Shown here in pieces: positions 8,891 to 18,423 of a stretch of DNA of 52,632 nucleotides (positions are counted from its first letter, which is position 1; every line of letters starts with the position of its first letter). The stretch is from Sedimenticola selenatireducens. Lineage in GTDB: Bacteria; Pseudomonadota; Gammaproteobacteria; Chromatiales; Chromatiaceae. The stretch is taken from positions 1 to 52,632 of the forward strand of contig NZ_VMNH01000029.1 in assembly GCF_007625115.1 (NCBI RefSeq). Reading direction: 5' to 3'. Both the position numbers and the translations under genes were made by a program. The notes below the pieces were generated by a model that ran no database searches, was not told the origin of the DNA, and saw only the letters and a program-made list of their open reading frames with translations.

Positions 8891-9709
8891 TCAAGAAGGA
8901 TCGTAGACCAACCGCACATTGGTGGCGATCAGCCCGTCATCAACATCACTCTCCTTGAGATAGAACTCGACGACGGTCTCGCGGTTCAGCAGTAATTCAG
9001 GCGTTACGTCATCTGCCAGTTCATTGATATGGCAGAACACGCTTTCATAGGGTGAATCGTTCTCTCGTGGATCAGTAATCCATAGATTAGGTGAGATCTC
9101 CCGGATGAAGCGGAGAAACCCATAACCCTTATCCTGGAACCATTTGGTACAGACACCGCGAACACATGAGCCTGGCTTTCCCCATTCATTTCTGGGTTCG
9201 TAAGAAAACGGCAATAGATCAGGTATCAGGTAGCCGCGATAGAAGGCGTCGGCCTGTCGCTGCAACTGTTTGGATACGTTATTAAAACCCAGTAATTCGA
9301 CCCTACACCCCCTGTTCTGTAGTGCCGTAACCACTTGAAGAAAATCACCATCCCCTGTCACCAGCAGTATCAAGTCCAGATTTTCTACCTGCAACATGGC
9401 ATCTACTGCCAGATCAAGATCGGCATTGGCCTTGGTAGTAACAGTCCCTTCATCATCAACATAACGCTTGACCTGTTTGACGATGATTTTCCAGCCGAAA
9501 TCACGCACCATCTGTTGATAGATGTACGATTTTTTTGCGTATTCAGAATCATTCTTGGCGCGCTCCTGATCGAACGCCAGATAGGTATTCAAACGCAACA
9601 AGGTTCCGCCATCCCGCGCAGCAAAGCGTCTGAGTATGTCATAGCGTAGCTGATACCCACCGTTAAATTTAATGTTCTCGGCATCAACAAAAACGCCTAC
9701 CTTTAGCAT
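8891..9709 (-). CDS. NYN/LabA-like protein with C-terminal cold-shock-like domain
   Basis: A 272-residue two-domain protein. Residues 1-165 form a PIN-like NYN (DUF88/LabA) domain, with VGVFVDAENI at the start and LLVTGDGDFLQV at 115-126 carrying the acidic metal-binding residues. Residues 185-270 read as a cold-shock OB fold: TKWFQDKGYGFLRF matches the RNP1-type motif, followed by VFCHINEL and a closing IATNVRLV, with an insertion of about 20 residues after the first motif. NYN domains are predicted RNases, so this is probably an RNA-binding nuclease. The gene is convergent with the Nudix gene. Confidence 0.88.
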   Translation of the reverse strand: MLKVGVFVDAENIKFNGGYQLRYDILRRFAARDGGTLLRLNTYLAFDQERAKNDSEYAKKSYIYQQMVRDFGWKIIVKQVKRYVDDEGTVTTKANADLDLAVDAMLQVENLDLILLVTGDGDFLQVVTALQNRGCRVELLGFNNVSKQLQRQADAFYRGYLIPDLLPFSYEPRNEWGKPGSCVRGVCTKWFQDKGYGFLRFIREISPNLWITDPRENDSPYESVFCHINELADDVTPELLLNRETVVEFYLKESDVDDGLIATNVRLVYDPS

Positions 9710-9766
9710 GTTCAGATTCTAATACCTCGATTTCGACTGGAAGCGCTGTTAGGCGGTTATTTTACA

Positions 9767-12106
9767 TCAAACTGCCAGTTCCTGTGTGAGTGGCTCAGTG
9801 AGATTCGGTGCTGGTTCTGGTTGAATATAGCGTGAATTAAGCCCTTTCAGGTACTGAATGATGATCCCTTGGGTGTTACCGATATTCTCATTCAGGATGC
9901 CGTGTCGATTGGATTGGATCATTTCAATGCTCTTTTCCGTACTACTGATCTTGTTATAGACACGATTGACGCTGTCAGGCACCACAGCCGGATCTCCGTC
10001 GGCCTGCATCAACAGGGCAGGGCAGTGAATGTCGGGTAACCGTTTGGTTAATTGGGTGACCATCAAGCGTAATTCAAACAGTGAATGGAGCGGCATCGTA
10101 CTGTAGTTGATATCAGGATGCTCAGTGTCATTGGGTCGAAACGGCATGATCCCTTCATAGGACGGTAACCAGCTCATGAGTTTATTGGCGTGATGTACCA
10201 GGGGCACGAAAATCATATTTTTATTGCGGAACTTTACCGGTGTGGATACGGCCACAACACCGGCAAGCCCATCCGGTTGCTCGGCTGCTTGCAACAATGA
10301 TAATGCCCCACCAGTAGAGAATCCAACCAGACAGATATCTTCGCAATAGCACTGCATTATTCGGTACGCACGCTGAACGGAGGCGAGCCATTCTTTCCAG
10401 CGCCGTTCACGAAGATCCCAGGGTGAGGTGCCATGCCCTTTTAGTCGAGGCGTGATGACCGCAAATCCAAGATGCCCCAGTTTTTCAGCAAAGGACTTTA
10501 CCTCTGCGGGTGTGGCGAGAAAACCGTGTACCAGTACAATGCCTAGAGGGTTACGGTTTTGAGGCAGGATGAGTATAGGCTCACCGCTTTGAGTGGCGGT
10601 CTCCTTGTTATTGATCTCCTGATGCCTCGGTTTTGAAAACCGGGCTTTGTCCCAGTGAAAACTCTGCAGCTCATCGTCAAAGAGATGGGCCGCCATCTGT
10701 TCTGGTGTGATGCGCTTGGCATGATTGATGGCATGGTCAATCATTTGCACCAACCCGGCTACCGGGCGTGCTTCATTGGCGTATACCTCGATCATATTCT
10801 CCAGTCGAATCTGGTCGAACTCGTGGTCCTTGCATAGTTTGGGCATGAACAGATAGTGATCGTCGACATGCTCAATCAGTTCGAGTTGCGCTGCTGTCAT
10901 GAAAAATTGATCCAGGCCTGCGCATTTTTCGGCGGTCAGCTCACCGTAACAATCGGCATCCTGAAGACTGCGGTGTAGGTTGATGTTTGAAATCTTCTGG
11001 GCCGATTTAACCGCGAGGTAGAGTATGCGATGGAACAGCTCGCTATTGATGGCGGTCTGTTCCTTTTCAAGCAGGTTGTAGATGATTAAGGAGGCCAGGT
11101 GACTGAGGTTGATAGTTACCTCGCTGTAGATGGCCTTCATATAGTCGTTACGCAGGCGCAATGCATTGTGCCGTAGGCGACTGTTCAGTAACCGATGTTT
11201 GATACTGGGATGGGGTTCTTGCTTACTTAATAAATCATCCAGAGATTTCATCTCTGGGGCCAACTGTTTCACAATCGGTTTGACCCACCAACTCCAGTAA
11301 TCACGGCTATTAAGGATATCGCCCAGATGTATATCCATGTCGGTATTTTTAAGGAGGATATTCCCCTCAATTAGTAACTCTTCAGAGAGACGGCGGCTAA
11401 TGCCTCTGTTCATCAATTCGAAGCCACTGTGCAGCAGATTATCGCTGACCCGCATGGGATAGAATGTAATGTTGGCCGGGACAATTGTGGAGGGGCGTTC
11501 CCCCACTTGTTGGAGCAGTTTGGGGTCATCAAACTCCAGTCGTTGCATCCAATGGTCAATCTGGCATTGATCATCCGTTTCAAATGCGAGCTGTATGGAT
11601 TGTTTGAGTATGTCGACGGCCAGTGACAGTACGGCAGCCCCTGTGTGATGCTTCCTGCGTTCCAGGGCAGTACGTGAATAGATGCTGTAGCGCCCCCGCT
11701 GATCTTGTGAGCGGCGGTCTTTCACCATGCCGCCCTCAGGGAAGATGATCACTTTGCGTCCACGAAGGATCTCTTCTGCCAGAAAGGCAATCAGTCTTGG
11801 GTGATTGTTGGGGACTGCACCTACACTTAGCAGGTAGTTAGTCAGTGTGGCATCGCCTTCAAAAAACTCACTGGCGGCTACTGAGCGGCAATAGGCACCA
11901 CACTCTTGGTAGATAAGATATTGTGGGATAAAGGTTTCGAAACGGGCAAAGTGATTGAACAGGAAGATCTCACCTTGAGCGACCTGTCCTCGGTCGTGAT
12001 GCATCTTTATGTTAACACTCAACAATCTTTTTATCGTCGAGAAGATGCGTACTGACCACTCATAAGTGGAGACATTAATCTTTACTTCGCCCTGCCGATC
12101 ATTCAA
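9767..12106 (-). CDS. PlsC-like acyltransferase fused to alpha/beta hydrolase
   Basis: A 779-residue fusion. The N-terminal third has glycerolipid acyltransferase features: LFNHFARFET (motif I, H-X4-E instead of the usual H-X4-D) near residue 50 and IFPEGGMVKD near 120. A helical middle region of no known fold follows. From about residue 520 there is an alpha/beta hydrolase: VLVHGFLATPAE (oxyanion loop), GFSTGG (nucleophile Ser), QADGDPAV (acid) and NRHGIL (His). It probably acts on lipid acyl chains, but the substrate is unknown. The start is TTG 12106, preceded by AGGGGGT at good spacing; no in-frame ATG fits better. Confidence 0.85.
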   Translation of the reverse strand: MNDRQGEVKINVSTYEWSVRIFSTIKRLLSVNIKMHHDRGQVAQGEIFLFNHFARFETFIPQYLIYQECGAYCRSVAASEFFEGDATLTNYLLSVGAVPNNHPRLIAFLAEEILRGRKVIIFPEGGMVKDRRSQDQRGRYSIYSRTALERRKHHTGAAVLSLAVDILKQSIQLAFETDDQCQIDHWMQRLEFDDPKLLQQVGERPSTIVPANITFYPMRVSDNLLHSGFELMNRGISRRLSEELLIEGNILLKNTDMDIHLGDILNSRDYWSWWVKPIVKQLAPEMKSLDDLLSKQEPHPSIKHRLLNSRLRHNALRLRNDYMKAIYSEVTINLSHLASLIIYNLLEKEQTAINSELFHRILYLAVKSAQKISNINLHRSLQDADCYGELTAEKCAGLDQFFMTAAQLELIEHVDDHYLFMPKLCKDHEFDQIRLENMIEVYANEARPVAGLVQMIDHAINHAKRITPEQMAAHLFDDELQSFHWDKARFSKPRHQEINNKETATQSGEPILILPQNRNPLGIVLVHGFLATPAEVKSFAEKLGHLGFAVITPRLKGHGTSPWDLRERRWKEWLASVQRAYRIMQCYCEDICLVGFSTGGALSLLQAAEQPDGLAGVVAVSTPVKFRNKNMIFVPLVHHANKLMSWLPSYEGIMPFRPNDTEHPDINYSTMPLHSLFELRLMVTQLTKRLPDIHCPALLMQADGDPAVVPDSVNRVYNKISSTEKSIEMIQSNRHGILNENIGNTQGIIIQYLKGLNSRYIQPEPAPNLTEPLTQELAV

Positions 12107-12300
12107 GTCGGTACCCCCTGGAATAGTAAAAATGTATGCGCTATGTTGTCGCTTTTCTGGGGTGTAGTCAGGTTCGATCCAGACCCCTATATTATGAAAG
12201 TATAGGCATTACTAAGACGAGTGTCTGCAATTGTTTCATTCGCAGGTAGGTTCTGTGCTACTAACTGGTTTAGTGTCGAAAACAAGGCATAAGTTCCAAT

Positions 12301-12336
12301 AAAAAAGGCAACTCAGTCACCCGAGTTGCCTTTTTT
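12301..12336 (-). terminator. intrinsic terminator of acs
   Basis: GGCAACTC (12307-12314) pairs with GAGTTGCC (12323-12330) around an 8-nt loop, flanked by A6 on the left and T6 on the right. It works in either direction; it lies 18 bases past the acs stop, so termination of acs on the minus strand is its likely job. It isolates the fusion gene from the acs block. Confidence 0.9.
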
Positions 12337-12353
12337 GTCAGCGTGTTTAGCGC

Positions 12354-14294
<1,941 letters not shown>

Positions 14295-14323
14295 AACATG
14301 TCTCCTTTTCTTTAAAATACAGT

Positions 14324-14339
14324 GACCAATGACTTGGTC
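14324..14339. promoter_or_regulatory. inverted repeat in the acs leader
   Basis: GACCAA-TGAC-TTGGTC is a perfect 6-bp inverted repeat 30 bases before the acs start codon, in the 125-bp gap between acs and the exonuclease gene. It could be an operator or a leader hairpin. I see no sigma-54 -24/-12 pair in this gap. Confidence 0.35.
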
Positions 14340-14419
14340 GGTTTCTCTCTAAAATAAAAATGTTCTCAGCTCTTTTCTCACATTAGGGATGTGTCGTCAT
14401 CTCCAACGGAAAACAGATA

Positions 14420-15148
14420 CTAAAAATGCCCCAATTCATATTGACGGTGAATGAGTTTGTTCACCGGGTTGTTATATTCCACCAGCACTTTAGCCAGTCG
14501 CTTGAATACCTCTGCCGTGATCATGGCATCACCTCGGGCAGTATGACGGCCCTCGATCTCAACCTGAGTGTAATCGGCTACCTCCTCCAGTGTATAGTGC
14601 CCAACCCGTCCGGTATGGACAAGGTAAAGCAGCATGGTATCTAACCATGGATGTTTCAGGTGGCAAAGCAACTCCTTCTGCAGGATTTTGTTGAGAAACC
14701 GGATATCAAATCCGATGTGATGCCCAATCAGTACACTCTCTCCAATAAAGTCCCCAATCTCCTGCATGACCTCTTCAATTAAAGGTGCATCGCTTACATC
14801 ATCATCATTGAGATGATGGATTCGGGTTGATGCTTCCGGAATACTTCTGCCCGGGTGTATCAGTGTGTTGAATTCCCGACCGGTCAACTCCAAACCCTGC
14901 ATTTCGAGCAGTGAAATAGAGCAGATCTCATCCCCTGCATAGGCCTGTAAGCCTGTCGTTTCAGTGTCAACTACTACAAACCGCGTCTCTTCAATCGGTT
15001 TGTTTACTAGCTTTTTTGGGTTCACAGAGAGCAGGCGTTGATGCAGCGCCAGCATGCCTGGATCTGCAAGCAGTGCCCCTTTGCTCAGGGTACGCCTGAA
15101 ACCTGCATGAATTTTCCCCAGTAACTCTCCGAGCTGTTCACTCGCCAT
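14420..15148 (-). CDS. DEDDh 3'-5' exonuclease (DnaQ/PolC-like)
   Basis: A 242-residue exonuclease of the DnaQ superfamily. After a 50-residue N-terminal extension come VVVDTETTGLQ (ExoI, with the D-E pair), IHHLNDDDV, IGHHIGFDIRFLN (ExoII) and HTARGDAMITAEVF (ExoIII; His and Asp of DEDDh). It lacks polymerase and clamp-binding domains, so it is a stand-alone proofreading-type or repair exonuclease rather than the polymerase III epsilon subunit itself. It lies directly downstream of the cNMP-CBS-nucleotidyltransferase gene on the same strand, a pairing seen in other proteobacteria. Confidence 0.9.
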   Translation of the reverse strand: MASEQLGELLGKIHAGFRRTLSKGALLADPGMLALHQRLLSVNPKKLVNKPIEETRFVVVDTETTGLQAYAGDEICSISLLEMQGLELTGREFNTLIHPGRSIPEASTRIHHLNDDDVSDAPLIEEVMQEIGDFIGESVLIGHHIGFDIRFLNKILQKELLCHLKHPWLDTMLLYLVHTGRVGHYTLEEVADYTQVEIEGRHTARGDAMITAEVFKRLAKVLVEYNNPVNKLIHRQYELGHF

Positions 15149-15278
15149 ATCATATTAGCTTTTGCTGTTCAGCCTGCAATTTCCCTGCTATCTGTAGTTT
15201 TTATCGCCGCTCGCAAGCGGGGCAGGGGTCAGCACCCCTCATTGTAGTCAGTGCCAGCTTGAGCCACTCCTCTCTCAT

Positions 15279-17159
15279 CTAGAATATATCAGTTGCGTAA
15301 TCATCCTGTAATTGTTCCTGAAACCGTTTCACAGCCCGCATGGCCATACGCAAGGTACTGCGCGACTGTGGGGATAGGCGTTCCGGATTGATCAGCTTGT
15401 TCAGTTCGTTGTTTGCCTTTGCCTGCTTGATTTGATGCGTCAACAACAAATCCAATAACTCCTCAAAAGCCTCCTGAACGGAGTCCTTGAAGTCAGTTGA
15501 GAGCTTTCCGACGCGCATGAGCGCATTCAGTCTATCGGTGGTGTTCTGTGCAGCGATGCCATTTTGCAATGCGAAAATGCGTGCGGCATCGGCAATGATA
15601 CGTAAACCGTTACGTTTGATATCGATATACTCACCCTGCTCATCTTTCATAGTAACCAATTGGTTGAAGAATCCGATAGCGGGTTTTCCCTCGGCATCAT
15701 GGTCTGACATCATTTTTAATAGCCGTGGTTTGTTTTTTATCTCAGCCAGGGCGTGACGACGCAGTTCTGTGGTGAGGGCATCATCGCCATACAGGGTATC
15801 AAAATCAAAAACCACATTGGACCAGCGCGCCGCCTTTTCTGTGGGCTGATTGACGATATGGCTAATCTGTTGTTTCCATTTCGACAGGGTTTTGTTGTAG
15901 AGCGGGTTACGCGCCATGATGGCGCCGGGGCAGAGTGGATAACCGACCAAATCCAGATTCAGATTAAGGCGGTTGCAGAAATGATCAAACCACTCCTTTA
16001 CTTCTTTCTTTTCGCTGATCGGGGTGTCATCAATGATGATGCCGTTGTCCTGATCTGGGTTGAGTAGCATCTCCAGGCGTCCCCCCGAACCCATAATAAG
16101 TACCGTGAATCCTACTGGTGCTTTGCCAAGATCTTTTGTCTCCATCCAGCGCAGTGTCAATTCCACCACCCGTCTTTGAGCGATCAGGTGATACTCGCTG
16201 AGTAATCTCACTGCACTGCTGGGGCGGTGATTGGTCTCCTGAATATCAATGGCTGCATCAACTAGCTGTGGCATCAACTTGGCCAGCTCTTTTATCGTAT
16301 CGGCTTCTCTGAAGCGATTGGTCAGCGTGCTGGGGCGGGATATCAGAATACGCAAAATATCGGTTTGCGAGACAATACCCACCGGAATTTGGTCATCCAA
16401 AACAATCAGGTATTCTACGCTATGCCGTCTCATGATCTCTTCGGCTTCCCATAAGGCCGTTTCCGGATCAATCACGCGAGGTGTTTCAAAAGCGATATCG
16501 ATTACCCGATTACCTGGGTCGGCGTTGCGTAGCATGACGGCTTCAGCGAGTCCTGCATAAGTGAGTACGCCGCGAAGCAAGTCCTTGTCATCGGTTACCA
16601 CGATGCTGCCAATCTTCCGCGCTTTCATTATGTCGAATGCTTCGCGTAGACTGGTCTCCGGTGTACAGGAGATAACCGGGGTGTGCATCACTCGCGTGAC
16701 TGGGTGCGCTAATACGCCGGTAGAAATAGAGCGATCAGGACTGCGTTCACGGAGCTTGGCGGCAATGACTCTGTTCAACACGTTGAACAGTTCAGGGTGT
16801 TCTTCTTCAAGGGCCTTGAAGCGATCTTCATGTATGGCAAGGATCACTGACTGATTGGTGGCTATGGTTTTTGTGGTGTAATCATTCTTATCCAGGTAAT
16901 TGGCCAATCCGATTAGATCGCCTGGAAGCACGGTATCCTGGCGTCCAGTTGGGCGATGCATGACGACCGTACCATCGAGCAGGATATAGATCTCTTTTTT
17001 GTAAGGCTCACCAGGACGAAACAGTGCAACACCTCCGGGCAACACTCGCTTGCTTGCACAGTTCACCAGCTCTTTCAATGTTCCGATGGGAACGTCTTTG
17101 AAAGTGCGTGTGGCAGCCAGTATCTGCTCGGTTGTCAGTGTTGTCCGTTTGTTTTCCAT
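15279..17159 (-). CDS. cNMP-binding/CBS/DUF294 nucleotidyltransferase-like protein
   Basis: A 626-residue signalling protein. Domains in order: a cyclic-nucleotide-binding fold (about 20-140; ...LLDGTVVMHRPTGRQ...), a CBS pair (about 155-290; MHTPVISCTPETSL and VIDPETALWEAEEIM), then a DUF294 nucleotidyltransferase-like domain. Its GSGGRLEMLLNPDQDNGII segment fits the G-S-x-x-R-x-E...D-Q-D pattern and keeps the acidic pair. A helical DUF294 C-terminal domain follows. It is probably a cytoplasmic GlnD-like nucleotidyl transferase tuned by a small ligand; the target is unknown. Its place in the acs-symporter block suggests a link to carbon uptake. Confidence 0.9.
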   Translation of the reverse strand: MENKRTTLTTEQILAATRTFKDVPIGTLKELVNCASKRVLPGGVALFRPGEPYKKEIYILLDGTVVMHRPTGRQDTVLPGDLIGLANYLDKNDYTTKTIATNQSVILAIHEDRFKALEEEHPELFNVLNRVIAAKLRERSPDRSISTGVLAHPVTRVMHTPVISCTPETSLREAFDIMKARKIGSIVVTDDKDLLRGVLTYAGLAEAVMLRNADPGNRVIDIAFETPRVIDPETALWEAEEIMRRHSVEYLIVLDDQIPVGIVSQTDILRILISRPSTLTNRFREADTIKELAKLMPQLVDAAIDIQETNHRPSSAVRLLSEYHLIAQRRVVELTLRWMETKDLGKAPVGFTVLIMGSGGRLEMLLNPDQDNGIIIDDTPISEKKEVKEWFDHFCNRLNLNLDLVGYPLCPGAIMARNPLYNKTLSKWKQQISHIVNQPTEKAARWSNVVFDFDTLYGDDALTTELRRHALAEIKNKPRLLKMMSDHDAEGKPAIGFFNQLVTMKDEQGEYIDIKRNGLRIIADAARIFALQNGIAAQNTTDRLNALMRVGKLSTDFKDSVQEAFEELLDLLLTHQIKQAKANNELNKLINPERLSPQSRSTLRMAMRAVKRFQEQLQDDYATDIF

Positions 17160-17220
17160 GCGCTCTTTTAGACTGTTATTCGGTTTTTGATTTTCCTGCG
17201 TTGTTGCTGATCAGGAAAAA

Positions 17221-17442
17221 ATGCTATTTTTATCAGCGGGCGTTTACCTTTTTCTTACTATCGATATGGGCGTTAATGTGATTGATTGGATCTTTCTGTT
17301 TGTTACAGGTGTGATTGCCTATCATGCATTAACGCATCGCAATGAGGATGGTGAGAACGATACGGGGCATCAGTTGTTTGGTGCCATCGCGTTGTTGTTT
17401 TTCTCGCGCGTCCTGTTTGTCGATATCCTTAAGCTGTTCTAA
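17221..17442 (+). CDS. small two-helix membrane protein, unknown
   Basis: A 73-residue ORF encoding two hydrophobic helices (about 2-32 and 50-70) with a charged, His- and Asp-rich loop between them (HRNEDGENDTGH). AGGAAAAA directly precedes the ATG, which supports translation. It lies alone on the plus strand between two minus-strand genes, divergent from the DUF294-type gene. I do not recognise a family. It could be a real small membrane protein; chance ORFs of this length with a good ribosome site do occur. Confidence 0.5.
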   Translation: MLFLSAGVYLFLTIDMGVNVIDWIFLFVTGVIAYHALTHRNEDGENDTGHQLFGAIALLFFSRVLFVDILKLF

Positions 17443-17465
17443 ATATTCCTCTCAGTGGTTCTCGG

Positions 17466-18161
17466 TTAATCCAGTTTATACGATCGCTGTTTTGCATCTT
17501 CCTCTGGTAACCGTAACAGCCGTTCGTCTGCCGGTTTTGCTAACTGCTCTTTCAGGTAGCGCGCCCGATCTGCTATTGAAGGCGGCTTCTCCGGTTGATT
17601 GCGCATGAATCGGGTTAGAAAGCCGGGGCCTTCTTGGATTTCCGGAGCCAGCTTTAGTGACATCTGATAATCAGCCAATGCACCAGGATAGTCCGCCAGT
17701 TGGTCTTTCAATATCCCGCGGTTGGCATGGGCGACACCGACAGCTCTACGATTCGCGTCGTTGATACCCTTGTTCTGCTCTTGCTTTATTGATTCATCAT
17801 ATAAGGCAAGTGCAGTCTGCAATCTGGTCGTTGCCGCTTGGCGAACTGTCGCGGCTTTCATCGCGCTGTTAGCCTGTTCTAGCTGGTGCGCTTCAAGTAG
17901 TTGTTGTAATCCCATGCGCATGAGGGACTGTGCTTTGCCACGTAATGCGCCCGTATTGTCGGGATTTCGTTCATAGGCCTTGTCGAAAGCGGCAAGTGCC
18001 TTGTCGAACGCGCCATCTTCCAGATAACGCCCCGCAGCAGACAGTTCATGTGCGTCAGGCCCCGCATCTCTGATTTCAGTGTCGTAATAGGTCCAGCCTA
18101 TCCAGGCCGTTGTCAAAGCAACGGCAACTCTGATCAAGGCGCGATAGTGGGTATCACCCAT
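17466..18161 (-). CDS. TPR-repeat membrane-anchored protein
   Basis: A 231-residue protein with one N-terminal membrane helix (residues 8-25) followed by tetratricopeptide repeats. Clear repeats are at about 40-75 (AGRYLEDGAFDKALAAFDKA) and 140-180 (ANRGILKDQLADYPGALADY). The C-terminal 50 residues are charged and Pro-rich. It is likely a periplasmic or cytoplasmic scaffold. Its ATG lies inside the last codons of the upstream 81-residue gene (8-base overlap), so the two are translationally coupled and probably belong to the symporter operon. Confidence 0.8.
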   Translation of the reverse strand: MGDTHYRALIRVAVALTTAWIGWTYYDTEIRDAGPDAHELSAAGRYLEDGAFDKALAAFDKAYERNPDNTGALRGKAQSLMRMGLQQLLEAHQLEQANSAMKAATVRQAATTRLQTALALYDESIKQEQNKGINDANRRAVGVAHANRGILKDQLADYPGALADYQMSLKLAPEIQEGPGFLTRFMRNQPEKPPSIADRARYLKEQLAKPADERLLRLPEEDAKQRSYKLD

Positions 18162-18399
18162 TACCTGTGTTGCTCAACCACAGGTTAAAAATCCAGGAGA
18201 AAAACAGAACAAGGCCAAGGCTGATAAACCGTGCCCTGATCTTCTGCCCACGCAGGGCATTGCTGTCCAGTGTGCTCCCTTGTTTATGCTGTAACCGCCT
18301 GACACTGATTACCCAAATCAGATTACTGACAGGGAAGAACAGCATTGCGGCCAATAAAATGAACCAGAAGTAGAAAGATGCGTTCATGGTCTGATTCAC
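18154..18399 (-). CDS. small membrane protein in symporter operon
   Basis: An 81-residue protein with two hydrophobic helices (about 10-31 and 57-75) separated by a basic loop (RRLQHKQGS...RGQKIRAR). I do not recognise a named family. It sits 24 bases after the sodium:solute symporter and overlaps the TPR gene, so it could be a symporter accessory subunit, as small DUF4212-type proteins are for some relatives; this is inference from context. The start is GTG 18399 or ATG 18387; neither has a strong ribosome site. Confidence 0.65.
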   Translation of the reverse strand: MNQTMNASFYFWFILLAAMLFFPVSNLIWVISVRRLQHKQGSTLDSNALRGQKIRARFISLGLVLFFSWIFNLWLSNTGNG

Positions 18400-18423
18400 A
18401 ACTCACAATTAATCAATTAACTA

